Below are positions 1 to 8,178 of a stretch of DNA of 64,000 nucleotides, piece by piece. Source of the stretch: Scatosoma sp045613545 (GTDB lineage Bacteria > Bacillota > Clostridia > Christensenellales > Borkfalkiaceae); contig JAZLBD010000009.1 of the NCBI GenBank assembly GCA_045613545.1, positions 124,001-188,000 on the forward strand, written 5' to 3'. The notes below the pieces were generated by a model that worked only from the letters and a program-made list of their open reading frames with translations, was not told where the DNA came from and made no database searches. A program made the translations under genes and the position numbers. Numbering within the stretch: position 1 is the first letter of the stretch; the number at the start of each line of letters is the position of its first letter.

Positions 1-221
1 TCGGGCGACATCGTCCGCAAAAATTCGTATTCGGCAAGACCGATAACCATAATTCGGCGCGGATCGAAATAGGGAAAAAATCCCGTAAGAGCAAGACCGG
101 GGCGTTCGACGCTCATACTCGAAAGAGTGACTACCCCTCGGCCCGGATATACCACCTCTAAATGCAAATCTTTTGCAAATTTTTCCAGCATTACGCTTTC
201 TTGTACTTGTTCATGCTTCAT
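1..221 (-). CDS. hprK: HPr kinase/phosphorylase, N-terminal part (runs off window)
   Basis: Only about 73 N-terminal codons are visible; the gene continues beyond the left edge. The start ATG (219-221) overlaps the last 11 bases of the upstream phosphatase gene. The visible protein has the HprK N-terminal pattern: an early LEVVYPGRG stretch followed by ERPGLALTGFFPYFDP and a segment resembling RIMVIGLAEYEF, which aligns with the DRTGG-like N-terminal domain of Bacillus HprK. The Walker A loop and catalytic region lie outside the window. HprK phosphorylates and dephosphorylates HPr at Ser46 in carbon catabolite control of Gram-positive bacteria (family knowledge). Its place after uvrC and the phosphatase suggests cotranscription. 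Confidence 0.8.
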   Translation of the reverse strand, partial: MKHEQVQESVMLEKFAKDLHLEVVYPGRGVVTLSSMSVERPGLALTGFFPYFDPRRIMVIGLAEYEFLRTMSP

Positions 222-1047
222 TGTTCATACCCCATCCAAATTCTTTTATAATTCTCTCAATTGCATTCTCATCGTTCGAATAGCCGTACACTTCCACTTT
301 ATCTTTCAAATACTCGTCGCAATTTTTGACGGCTAGCCCCTTTCCGCAATTTCGGAGCATCGGCAAATCGTTGGAACTATCCCCCACGCACAGAATCTCT
401 TCTTTGGGTATTTGATAGTATTTTGCATAAAAATCCACCGCCGTCCCTTTCGAATAATCGCTCGATACGACTTCAACGATCGCCTCTGCGCTACAAACGA
501 CTTGGGCTATCTTCCCCACCCGTTTTTGCATATGCTCGTATAATTTATTTCTCCGTTCCGCTTCAACGAGCGCCGTCACTTTTTTACACGAAAAGGTTTG
601 TTTTTCCATAAACGCGGAGGGTTTTTCGTCCAAAATTTTTGCTTTCGTCCGCGTCACCCGTTCGTAAAAGCGGAGATATTCGCAATCGTGGCTCGCATAA
701 TACTTGTTTATATCGTACACGTTGATACAAATCCCGTCAAACGCTTCATACGCCTTACAAACAAGGACTGCCACTTCCTTTTCGAGTCCGCCGTTGACCA
801 GCAACTCGCCCGTTTCAATGTCCGCAATCACCGTTCCATTGTAGGACGCGACCAAGCCTTTGAGTCCAAGCTCTCTTACAATCCGCAAAATAGATTCGTT
901 CGTGCGACCCGAAACCACCGCAAAAATCCCGCCTGCCTCTTCAAACCGCGAGATCGTATCTATCGTTGATTGGTCTATCGTATAATCCGATCGACGAAAG
1001 GTATTGTCGTAATCGGTAATGATCATTTTGTATCTCTTTTGTTTCAT
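211..1047 (-). CDS. Cof-type HAD-IIB family phosphatase
   Basis: A 278-residue HAD hydrolase of the Cof subfamily, which dephosphorylates small phosphometabolites in the cytoplasm; the substrate cannot be told from sequence. Motif I is DYDNT near residue 11 (the usual form is DxDGT, so glycine is replaced by Asn), motif II is the VVSGR stretch, motif III lysine is in DYSKGTAV, and motif IV is GDSSNDLPML. Six bases separate it from uvrC and it overlaps hprK, so all three are probably one transcript. The first ATG has little Shine-Dalgarno support; the second Met at about base 1026, just before IITDYD, is an alternative start. Confidence 0.8.
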   Translation of the reverse strand: MKQKRYKMIITDYDNTFRRSDYTIDQSTIDTISRFEEAGGIFAVVSGRTNESILRIVRELGLKGLVASYNGTVIADIETGELLVNGGLEKEVAVLVCKAYEAFDGICINVYDINKYYASHDCEYLRFYERVTRTKAKILDEKPSAFMEKQTFSCKKVTALVEAERRNKLYEHMQKRVGKIAQVVCSAEAIVEVVSSDYSKGTAVDFYAKYYQIPKEEILCVGDSSNDLPMLRNCGKGLAVKNCDEYLKDKVEVYGYSNDENAIERIIKEFGWGMNNEA

Positions 1048-1053
1048 ATTTCT

Positions 1054-2862
1054 TTACAAATGTTCCCTGCAGTAATGATAAATGCGCAAAGCAAGCTCTT
1101 CCCCGATCCCTTTTACCTTGCAAAGCTCTTCTACGCTCGCGTTTTTAATACGGTCAATCGTGCCTAACTCTTGCATAAGCGCCATTCTTTTTTGTTTGCC
1201 CAACCCTTTGATTTCCGAGAGAATGGAATCCAAATTTCGTTTGTTGTGAAGGGTGCGGAAGTAGGTAATTGCAAAACGGTGCGCTTCGTCTCGAATACGT
1301 TGCAACATTTTCAAAACGTAGTCGTGGCGGTCGATTTTAACGCTCTCACTACTATTTAAGGTAAACACTTGCTCTTCCCGTTCAGCGAGGGCGATGAGGT
1401 CAATGCCTTGCACCCCCATTTCGTCGAAAATTTCCTTTACGGCGGAAAGTTGACCTTTTCCACCGTCGATAATCACGAGGTTGGGGCGAGGAAACCGCTC
1501 TTCCTCTTCCGTGCCAAGTTTAGAAAGCCGTCTTTTCATCACTTCTTGATGGGAGGCGTAGTCGTTGGCGCCCTCCACCGTTTTAATTCGGAATCTACGA
1601 TAGGACTGTCTGTCCGCTTCGCCGTCGTAAAACACGACCATCGACCCCACTTTATCTACGCCCGATATATTCGATACGTCGTAGCATTCCATTCGCTTAG
1701 GATAAGAAGAAAGACCTAAAAGTTCTTGCAACCGCTCGCACGCCTTTTTCGTCATATCGTTTTTGTGCTTGATCTTGTCGATATTCTTTTGTAAATACTC
1801 GTTGGCGTTCGTTTGCGCCATCGCCAAAAGCTTTCTTTTTACCCCTTGTTTCGCAAAGGTCAGAATAGGTTTTTTATTCGTTTTTTGCGCGAAATACTCT
1901 TCCAAAAGCTCCTGTTCGCATTCACTCGGAAGAATAATCTCTTCGGGGATATCGTGTTCGTTATAATACTGCGCAACGAAAGCGGTAAGCCCCTCTTCGG
2001 GGGTGGAATGGGCGTCCTCTAAAGCGTATTGACTTACGCCTTGCATAATCCCACCGCGCATAATCAGAACGCTCGCCGACGAATACAAATTGTTCGTCGT
2101 GTAGGCGATGACGTCGGCGTTGATGCACCGATTGATCGTGGTAATCCGCTTTTCCTTAAGTTTGGCGAGCATCGACAGTTTTTCTCGATATTCCATAGCG
2201 AGTTCAAACTCTTCGCGATCCGCAAATTCTTGCATTTTTTTGGATAAAATCCCTTCCGCCTCTTCGTATTCTCCCTCCAAAAAGCGCATCGCGGATTTTA
2301 CCCGCCCAGCGTATTCCTCTTTACTACACGCGTGGGAACAAGGGGATAAACATCGCGAAAGATGGGCGAGCAAGCAAGGTTTTTTCGGCTTGTCCGTAAT
2401 TGCCACTTGACAACTTCGCACAGAGTACACGAGCGAGAGAATTTCCAAAATATCTTTGCATCGAATTCCGCCCATAAAAGGACCGTAATATTTCCCCTCT
2501 TTCGTAATCCGTCTCGTGATGGAAAAACGCGGAAAATCCTCTTTTGTGTGCACTTTTATATACGGATAGGTTTTATCGTCTTTGAGGAGAATGTTGTATT
2601 TTGGTTTATACTTTTTGATTAGGGTGTTTTCCAAACTGAGCGCGTCCGCTTCCGTCGACGTGATAACGTAATGAAAATCGGCGATATTTTCCACCATCGC
2701 CATCACTTTTTGCGGTTTTTCGGAAGAGTGGAAATATTGGCGAACTCGATTTTTAAGAACGCGCGCTTTTCCGACGTAAATGACGATGCCGTCTTTGTCC
2801 AGCATCATATATACGCCCGGATTTTCAGGAAGAAGTTTACATTTTTCCCGTACGCGATCCAT
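1054..2862 (-). CDS. uvrC: Excinuclease ABC subunit C
   Basis: UvrC makes the dual incision around DNA lesions after UvrAB loading. The 602-residue length is normal. An N-terminal GIY-YIG nuclease domain (about residues 12-90, with GVYMMLDKDGIVIYVGKA) is followed by a UVR motif near residue 210, the UvrC RNase H-like nuclease domain with DGGKGQLSA, and tandem helix-hairpin-helix motifs at the C-terminus (GLGKQKRMALM, VKGIGEELALRI). A strong GGGAGGG ribosome site lies just before the ATG. It heads a minus-strand operon with the HAD phosphatase and hprK, driven by a sigma-A promoter at 2915-2943. Confidence 0.95.
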   Translation of the reverse strand: MDRVREKCKLLPENPGVYMMLDKDGIVIYVGKARVLKNRVRQYFHSSEKPQKVMAMVENIADFHYVITSTEADALSLENTLIKKYKPKYNILLKDDKTYPYIKVHTKEDFPRFSITRRITKEGKYYGPFMGGIRCKDILEILSLVYSVRSCQVAITDKPKKPCLLAHLSRCLSPCSHACSKEEYAGRVKSAMRFLEGEYEEAEGILSKKMQEFADREEFELAMEYREKLSMLAKLKEKRITTINRCINADVIAYTTNNLYSSASVLIMRGGIMQGVSQYALEDAHSTPEEGLTAFVAQYYNEHDIPEEIILPSECEQELLEEYFAQKTNKKPILTFAKQGVKRKLLAMAQTNANEYLQKNIDKIKHKNDMTKKACERLQELLGLSSYPKRMECYDVSNISGVDKVGSMVVFYDGEADRQSYRRFRIKTVEGANDYASHQEVMKRRLSKLGTEEEERFPRPNLVIIDGGKGQLSAVKEIFDEMGVQGIDLIALAEREEQVFTLNSSESVKIDRHDYVLKMLQRIRDEAHRFAITYFRTLHNKRNLDSILSEIKGLGKQKRMALMQELGTIDRIKNASVEELCKVKGIGEELALRIYHYCREHL

Positions 2863-2914
2863 ATTCCCTCCCTTAAAAAATGGCTAAAAAACCCCACTTT
2901 TTCATTCTTTTCTT

Positions 2915-2943
2915 ATTATACAACATTTTCACGCTTTTTGCAA
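2915..2943 (-). promoter_or_regulatory. Sigma-A promoter of uvrC operon
   Basis: On the minus strand TTGCAA (2943-2938) and TATAAT (2920-2915) are separated by 17 bases. It lies about 50 bases before the uvrC start and downstream of the arsR-like gene. Confidence 0.7.
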
Positions 2944-2966
2944 CAGTTCAAGCAAAAAAATATCCC

Positions 2967-3305
2967 TCAAACCCCTAAAAACTCAATCGCCTTTAAGATC
3001 ATATCGTTGATTTTATCGTCGGTTAGGCGATAGAAAATAATTTTCCCCTGTCTGCGCGCTTCCACCATACCGGCCGTTCTTAAATATCGGAGCTGATGAG
3101 ACACCGTCGTTTGGTTGATTGCTAAAATCCTGGAAAGGTCGGTCACGCAAAGCTCGCTTATCGCAAGCGCCGATAAAATTTTCACTCTTGTAAAATCCGC
3201 AAACACCGAGAAAAAACAAACGACCCCTTCGAGAATTTCACCGCTTGGTACGTAGCTCTCGACGAGGTCTTTCGTTCGTTTATCTAGCAAAAGCATCTCA
3301 GGCAT
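2967..3305 (-). CDS. ArsR/SmtB-family transcriptional regulator
   Basis: A 112-residue winged-helix repressor of the ArsR/SmtB class. The recognition helix region is visible as DLSRILAINQTTVSHQLRYL, with the wing RRQGKIIFYRL. The alpha-3 segment reads ELCVTDL, with one cysteine where the classical metal-responsive site has ELCVCDL, and the C-terminal helix lacks the paired His/Asp ligands of zinc sensors. The effector is therefore uncertain. It lies 91 bases downstream of copA on the same strand and has its own GGGAGG ribosome site, so it may help control copper or metal export, but that link is inferred from position only. Confidence 0.8.
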   Translation of the reverse strand: MPEMLLLDKRTKDLVESYVPSGEILEGVVCFFSVFADFTRVKILSALAISELCVTDLSRILAINQTTVSHQLRYLRTAGMVEARRQGKIIFYRLTDDKINDMILKAIEFLGV

Positions 3306-3396
3306 ATATGGTTATCCTCCCATTTGTTAAACTATGAATATGATACCATATATTTCCGTTATGTTTTTGTCGTTTTTTCCTTGTTTTTAGAGGGTT

Positions 3397-3606
3397 TTAT
3401 CGAATTTCTATCACTTCGTAGCCTGCCTCTTCTACCGCATTAGAAAGCGAGGCGTTGTCGATTAACTTGTCGAGGCTTACGATCGCCGTTTTCCCCTCCA
3501 AGTTTACCTCCACTTCCCGTACGCCGTCTACGCTTAAAAGCGCTTTCTTGACGTGCATAACGCAATGAGAACACATCATTCCTTCTATGGTAATCGTCTT
3601 TTTCAT
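3397..3606 (-). CDS. Possible internally initiated CopZ-like chaperone (nested in copA)
   Basis: An ATG at 3606, in frame with copA, is preceded by AAAGGAGAGG ending 7 bases before it, better than many ribosome sites in this window. Starting there gives a 69-residue protein with one HMA fold and an MCSHC metal site, matching the normal length of CopZ copper chaperones. The ribosome site encodes the RRG part of the linker of the long CopA form. This looks like a copA-copZ gene pair that lost its stop codon, or a deliberate dual product. Separate translation is inferred and not shown. Confidence 0.45.
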   Translation of the reverse strand: MKKTITIEGMMCSHCVMHVKKALLSVDGVREVEVNLEGKTAIVSLDKLIDNASLSNAVEEAGYEVIEIR

Positions 3607-5838
3607 TTCCGTTCCTCTCCTTTCGTTTTCCTTGTTTTCTTCAAAATCCATCTCTTTTTCGTTCTTTTTTCCACCTTTGAATCGCGTAAGACGAAGCGCA
3701 TTCCCCACGACGAAGAGAGAGCTACAACTCATACACCCCGCCGCAATCATAGGACTGAGCGAAAGCCCTATAAAGGCGAGCGCGCCACCGGCAAGCGGAA
3801 GGGCAAGTAAATTATAGAAAAACGCCCAAAATAAATTTTGCTTGATATTACGCACGGTCGCTTTGGAAAGGTCGAACGCGTCGACGACCGCCTCCAAATC
3901 GCCGTGTATGATCACGACGTCGGCGCTGTCGATGGCAATATCCGTCCCCGTACCCATCGCTATCCCTAAATCGGCGGTTTTAAGCGCCGGACTGTCGTTG
4001 ATTCCGTCGCCAACCATTGCAACGTTTCCGCCAACACTTTGCACCCGTTTTACCGCTTGGGTTTTATCGCTAGGGAGCGCTTCGGAAAAGTATTCGTCGA
4101 TCCCTACTTCTTTCGCCACGGCCTTTGCCACCGCTTCGTTATCACCCGTGAGCATCGCCACGTGAAGTCCACGATTTTTCATCTTTTCTACGGCAACGCG
4201 ACTCGTATCTTTCAAAGTGTCCGCAATGGAAATTATCGCTAAAATTTCTTCTTCGCTTGCCAAAAAAACTACTGTTTTCCCTTGCATAGAAAGAGATTTT
4301 TCATATCCGTTTGCTTGTTTTTGTAGCTTTTCACGTAAAAATTTCGCGTTTCCTAATAGGTACGTCTTTCCGTCGATTACAGCCCTCGCGCCTTTCCCCG
4401 TTTCGTAGGTATATTCCGACGGATTAGGGAAATTTCCGTCCGTTTTTTCTTGCGCAAACGCCACGATACAAGTTGCGATCGGGTGGTTGGATTGCCGTTC
4501 GATCCCTCCTGCAATTTTCAAAAGGACGTCCGCGTTCTTTTCGCATATAAAACCCGTCACTTTGGGATTTCCCATCGTGAGCGTTGCCGTCTTATCAAGC
4601 AAGATACAATTGATTTTCTCCGCTTTTTGAAGCGCCTCCGCATCCTTGAATAAAACGCCGAGAGCCATACCTCTCCCCATTGACGCCATAACCGCCACGG
4701 GCGTCGCAAGTCCAAGCGCGCAAGGACAAGAAATCACGAGTACGCTAATCGCGTAATTCGTTGCCGTAGCGACTTCGTTCGTCAAAACGAACCATACAAG
4801 GAAAGTGACCGCGGAAAGAAGGGCGACGATCGGCACGAACACACCTGCGATTTTATCGGCAATTTTCTGAATGGGCGCTTTGCTTGCCCCCGCTTCTTTC
4901 ACCATATGCACGATTTGAGAAAGGGTCGTGTCCTTTCCCACCCGTTGCGCTTTAATCTTCAAAAAACCACTCTTCAAGGTATCCGCGCCCGTGACGGAGC
5001 TTCCCTCTTTGACTTCCACGGGCATGCTTTCCCCCGTGACTGCGGAACGATCAACGTAGCCGTTTCCCTCTAAAACCACACCGTCCACCGGTACGTAATC
5101 GCCTTGTCGAACGATTAAAAAGTCCCCGATTACAACTTCCGAAAACGCGATGGAAATTTCCTTATCGCCACGCAAAACGTTGACCGTATCCGGCATCAGT
5201 CGAATGAGTTTTTCCACTTCCTGTCCCGTTTTTTTCGTCGAGCGTTCTTCCAGCCATTTTCCGAGGGTGACGAGAGTTAAGATCATCGCCGCCGATTCGT
5301 AGAATAAATGCGCATGCGAAAGGTTTCCAAGCAAAATTCGAACGGTTAAATAAAGGCTATATGCGTAAGAAATTCCGCTACCGAGTGCCACGAGGGTATC
5401 CATATTCGCCACGCCGTGAAACACTGCTTTTGCGCCGTTTACGAAGAATTTATAATTGATAATTATCACAGCAAGCGACAAAATCGCTTGCAACAACGCG
5501 CCGATACGCTCGGAAGTTTGCGGGAGAGAAATCATACCGCCCATCGAAAGATAGAGCAACGGAAGCAAAAAGGCAAGCGACATTAAAAAACGGAGGCGCA
5601 TTCCCTTTTTCTTATCCCTCTTTTTTTCTTGAAAGTCGCAAATTCCATACCCTAGACCTTGAACAATCGAAAAGATTTCTTCTTTTGAAATCTCTTCTTC
5701 GCGGTATTCCACGGTCATGCTTTCGTCGATTAAAAAGACTTCCGCCTTTACCACGCCTCGTTTTTTATGCAACGCGCGTTCTATCCCAGCCGAACAAGCC
5801 GAACAGGACATACCAGTCACGGTAAAACGTTCTTTCAT
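3397..5838 (-). CDS. copA: Copper P1B-type ATPase with C-terminal CopZ-like domain
   Basis: An 813-residue heavy-metal exporting ATPase of the cytoplasmic membrane. N-terminal HMA domain with MSCSAC (residues 10-15), membrane helices from about residue 80, actuator TGES, CPC metal site in TM6 (ISCPCALG), HP motif SNHPIA, TGDNEAVAKAV, GDGINDSPAL, and a late-membrane MSCSS segment are all present; CPC plus YN plus MxxSS suits Cu(I). The phosphorylation motif reads DKTATLT, with Asp415 intact but Ala418 in the near-invariant Gly position. A charged linker (about 720-744) joins a second HMA domain (745-813, MMCSHC) equal in size to a free CopZ chaperone. A sigma-A promoter at 5865-5893 drives it. 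Confidence 0.92.
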   Translation of the reverse strand: MKERFTVTGMSCSACSAGIERALHKKRGVVKAEVFLIDESMTVEYREEEISKEEIFSIVQGLGYGICDFQEKKRDKKKGMRLRFLMSLAFLLPLLYLSMGGMISLPQTSERIGALLQAILSLAVIIINYKFFVNGAKAVFHGVANMDTLVALGSGISYAYSLYLTVRILLGNLSHAHLFYESAAMILTLVTLGKWLEERSTKKTGQEVEKLIRLMPDTVNVLRGDKEISIAFSEVVIGDFLIVRQGDYVPVDGVVLEGNGYVDRSAVTGESMPVEVKEGSSVTGADTLKSGFLKIKAQRVGKDTTLSQIVHMVKEAGASKAPIQKIADKIAGVFVPIVALLSAVTFLVWFVLTNEVATATNYAISVLVISCPCALGLATPVAVMASMGRGMALGVLFKDAEALQKAEKINCILLDKTATLTMGNPKVTGFICEKNADVLLKIAGGIERQSNHPIATCIVAFAQEKTDGNFPNPSEYTYETGKGARAVIDGKTYLLGNAKFLREKLQKQANGYEKSLSMQGKTVVFLASEEEILAIISIADTLKDTSRVAVEKMKNRGLHVAMLTGDNEAVAKAVAKEVGIDEYFSEALPSDKTQAVKRVQSVGGNVAMVGDGINDSPALKTADLGIAMGTGTDIAIDSADVVIIHGDLEAVVDAFDLSKATVRNIKQNLFWAFFYNLLALPLAGGALAFIGLSLSPMIAAGCMSCSSLFVVGNALRLTRFKGGKKNEKEMDFEENKENERRGTEMKKTITIEGMMCSHCVMHVKKALLSVDGVREVEVNLEGKTAIVSLDKLIDNASLSNAVEEAGYEVIEIR

Positions 5839-5864
5839 ATTTTACACTCCTTTGATTCGCGTAA

Positions 5865-5893
5865 ATTATAACACACCGACCAAAAAAAGTCAA
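5865..5893 (-). promoter_or_regulatory. Sigma-A promoter of copA
   Basis: Minus-strand TTGACT (5893-5888), 17-base spacer, TATAAT (5870-5865), some 27 bases before the copA ATG. No clear dyad operator is visible over it. An AAAGGAG ribosome site follows. Confidence 0.8.
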
Positions 5894-5900
5894 CAAAATA

Positions 5901-5931
5901 AAAAAGTGTCGGCGATTTTCCAACACTTTTT
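5901..5931 (-). terminator. Rho-independent terminator after yebC
   Basis: Reading the minus strand, an arm AAAAAGTGTTGG pairs with CCGACACTTTTT (one U-G pair) over a 7-base loop and runs into a T-rich tract. It lies directly after the yebC stop and before the copA promoter. Confidence 0.8.
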
Positions 5932-5937
5932 CTTCAT

Positions 5938-6729
5938 TTAGTCTTCGTCGTCGGGAAGATCTACGTTGTGATAGACCGTTTGCACGTCGTCCAAATCTTC
6001 TAACGCTTCGAGCATGTTCACGAACGTTTTCACCTTATCTTCAGGCAAGATAATTTTATTTTGGGGTATCATAGCGATTTCTGCTTGTACGAAACGGATT
6101 TTATCCTCTTCCTCTTCGTTTCTACGACCCTTAGGCGCTGCCGCAACGAGTTCGGCGTTCTTTTCTTCGAGGTATTTTCTCACTTCCGAGAAAGTTTCGG
6201 GGGTCGTGAACACTTCGTACACGTCGTCGCTTACAACGACGTCGTCCGCGCCGGCTTCCAAAGCGTATTCCGTCATCGTGTCCTCGTCGAGTTCCACCGT
6301 TCTTTCAATCACGATATAACCCTTATTGTCGAAGTTGTACGAAACGCAACCGGTGTTGCCCATCGAACCGCCGTGTTTACCCAAAACCGCTCTTACGTCG
6401 CCTGCGGTACGGTTGTTATTGTCGGTCAAAGTGTTGATGATAACCGCCGAACCCGCAGGGCCGTAGCCCTCGTATACGAGTTCTTTATAATCGGAGCCGG
6501 AAAGTTCGCCTGCCGCTCTTTTAATACTGCGTTGAATGTTGTCGTTGGGCATATTTGCCGCTTTTGCTTTTGCAATGATATCGGCAAGCTTGCTGTTGGT
6601 TTCAGGGTTGGGATTGGTTTTTGCAGCGACTGCAATTTCACGACCGATTTTCGTGAAGATTTTCCCTCTCGCTGCGTCCGCCTTGCCTTTTTTTGCTTGA
6701 ATATTATGCCATTTGCTATGTCCAGACAT
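5938..6729 (-). CDS. yebC: YebC/PmpR-family protein
   Basis: A 263-residue YebC/TACO1-family protein. It opens with the family signature MSGHSKWHNIQ, then KKGKADAARGKIFTK and the conserved GYGPAGSA segment. Members have been described as DNA-binding regulators (PmpR) and, more recently, as ribosome-associated factors that help translation of proline-rich stretches; the role here is not fixed by sequence. It is slightly longer than the usual 240-250 residues because of an acidic tail. A GAGGAG ribosome site precedes the ATG. It lies 15 bases after the SpoU-type methylase and ends at a terminator. Confidence 0.93.
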   Translation of the reverse strand: MSGHSKWHNIQAKKGKADAARGKIFTKIGREIAVAAKTNPNPETNSKLADIIAKAKAANMPNDNIQRSIKRAAGELSGSDYKELVYEGYGPAGSAVIINTLTDNNNRTAGDVRAVLGKHGGSMGNTGCVSYNFDNKGYIVIERTVELDEDTMTEYALEAGADDVVVSDDVYEVFTTPETFSEVRKYLEEKNAELVAAAPKGRRNEEEEDKIRFVQAEIAMIPQNKIILPEDKVKTFVNMLEALEDLDDVQTVYHNVDLPDDED

Positions 6730-6744
6730 TGTATTTTCTCCTCT

Positions 6745-7482
6745 TTAATCTTTTTGAAAATGTTGTTTTTTTAACTCGTACATCACAATCCCTGCGGAAA
6801 CTGCCGCATTGAGACTTTCTTGCGTTTCGTCCATCGGAATTCGCACCTTATTTTCCGCTTGGCGGAAAAGTTCCTCGGAAATACCCTTTCCCTCGTTGCC
6901 GATTACAAGCGCAAACGCAGGAGGCGGATTAAACGAAAAAATATTCTCGCCGTCCATATCCGCGCAAATAAGCGGAACGCCTTGGAGGGCGGAAAGAACT
7001 TCCTCTCTCTCGCCTTGATGCAATCGGACGAAGAATAAGCCGCTCATACTCGAACGCACGCTTTTAGGGGAATAGGGATCGGCGCAACCGATCATATAGA
7101 TATCTTTATACCCCGCAGCGTTTGCCGTTCGAATGATCGCGCCGACGTTGGACGGATCGGAAACGCCGTCCAAAACAATCGCGTTGCCTTTGGGAGGCAA
7201 GACGGGGTTTTGCGGTATTTTTACGCGACATAAGATGCCTTGGGGGGATTTCTCATCCGCCATATGACAAAAAACGTCGTCCGACACGCAAATATCCCCT
7301 TTAAGCTTTCCTTGATAGCTTTCCGACACGATTATTTTTTCAATTTCCATACCACTTTTTTGGCATTCGAAACACATCTTTTCCCCTTCGACTAAAAAGA
7401 GGGAAAGTTGTTTTCTGCCCTTTTTCTCTTTCAAGGCAGCGGTTTCTTTGACGAGTGGATTGTTTTTCGACGTTAAAATCAT
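6745..7482 (-). CDS. SpoU/TrmH-family RNA 2'-O-methyltransferase
   Basis: A 245-residue SPOUT methyltransferase acting on rRNA or tRNA ribose. It has an N-terminal substrate-binding domain (NPLVKETAALKEKKGRKQ) and the three SpoU motifs: DPSNVGAIIRTANAAG, VIGNEGKGIS and IPMDETQESLNAAVS, which form the trefoil-knot SAM site. It is likely RlmB- or YsgA-like; the target nucleotide is unknown. The ATG lies only 13 bases below the rplT terminator hairpin, with no Shine-Dalgarno sequence and no room for a promoter, so expression may rely on read-through or an unseen start. Confidence 0.88.
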   Translation of the reverse strand: MILTSKNNPLVKETAALKEKKGRKQLSLFLVEGEKMCFECQKSGMEIEKIIVSESYQGKLKGDICVSDDVFCHMADEKSPQGILCRVKIPQNPVLPPKGNAIVLDGVSDPSNVGAIIRTANAAGYKDIYMIGCADPYSPKSVRSSMSGLFFVRLHQGEREEVLSALQGVPLICADMDGENIFSFNPPPAFALVIGNEGKGISEELFRQAENKVRIPMDETQESLNAAVSAGIVMYELKKQHFQKD

Positions 7483-7495
7483 TGTTATAAAACGA

Positions 7496-7524
7496 AAAAG
7501 CCTTTTATCTGCTAAAAGGCTTTT
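7496..7524 (-). terminator. Terminator of infC-rpmI-rplT
   Basis: Minus-strand stem AAAAGCCTTTTA with TAAAAGGCTTTT over a 5-base loop, followed by TCGTTTTAT, 11 bases after the rplT stop. Confidence 0.85.
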
Positions 7525-7535
7525 ACATCAAGCTA

Positions 7536-7886
7536 TTAGAGAGCCGCTTTAGCTTTTTCAGCAAGGGAAGCGAACGCTTGCGCATCGCTTACTGCCAAAT
7601 CAGCAAGGACTTTTCTGTTGAGGTTGATCCCTGCAACGGAAAGGCCGTGCATGAATTTGCTGTAAGAAAGACCGTTTTGGCGCGCTGCTGCATTGATTCT
7701 TGCAATCCAGAGCTTTCTGAAATCTCTCTTTCTCAATTTTCTTCCGATGTACGCATAGTTAAGCGATTTCATCACCGCTTCTCTTGCAATACGATAGGAT
7801 TTGCTCTTGTTTCCGAAATAACCTTTCGCAAGTTTGAAAATCTTTCTACGCTTTTTAAGTGCGTTTACAGTTCTTTTAATACGCAT
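7536..7886 (-). CDS. rplT: 50S ribosomal protein L20
   Basis: A 116-residue basic protein matching L20 over its full length (KRRKIFKLAKGYFGNKS, RDFRKLWIARINAA, NRKVLADLAV). L20 binds 23S rRNA early in large-subunit assembly and in Firmicutes represses its own operon through the leader. An AAGGAGG site precedes the ATG. It is the third gene of infC-rpmI-rplT, 15 bases after rpmI. Confidence 0.97.
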   Translation of the reverse strand: MRIKRTVNALKKRRKIFKLAKGYFGNKSKSYRIAREAVMKSLNYAYIGRKLRKRDFRKLWIARINAAARQNGLSYSKFMHGLSVAGINLNRKVLADLAVSDAQAFASLAEKAKAAL

Positions 7887-7901
7887 AGTCTTCTATCCTC
7901 C

Positions 7902-8102
7902 TTAGTCCTTGTACGGCATCATACTCTTGACGGTATGTTCTTGAGTAGGAGAAACAAGGGTGCATTGACGCAAATTTCTTTTTCTCTTGCTCGTCTTGGT
8001 TTCTGCTTTGTGGTTCTTACCGCTGTGGGGTCTGTTTACTTTGCCCGTGCCGGTGAGCCAAAAACGTTTTTTCGTTCCGCTATGGGATTTTTGTTTAGGC
8101 AT
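7902..8102 (-). CDS. rpmI: 50S ribosomal protein L35
   Basis: A 66-residue L35 protein starting MPKQKSHSGTKKRF, with the usual Lys/Arg-rich body. A longer in-frame ATG 48 bases upstream exists, but the family start and a GGAGG site at good distance select base 8102. It is the middle gene of infC-rpmI-rplT. Confidence 0.96.
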   Translation of the reverse strand: MPKQKSHSGTKKRFWLTGTGKVNRPHSGKNHKAETKTSKRKRNLRQCTLVSPTQEHTVKSMMPYKD

Positions 8103-8178
8103 ATATTTATCCTCCGAATAATTTTTTCTTAATTTATCTGCTTGTCCCAAAGATGGGAGCTTACATTCCGCTTCGTTT

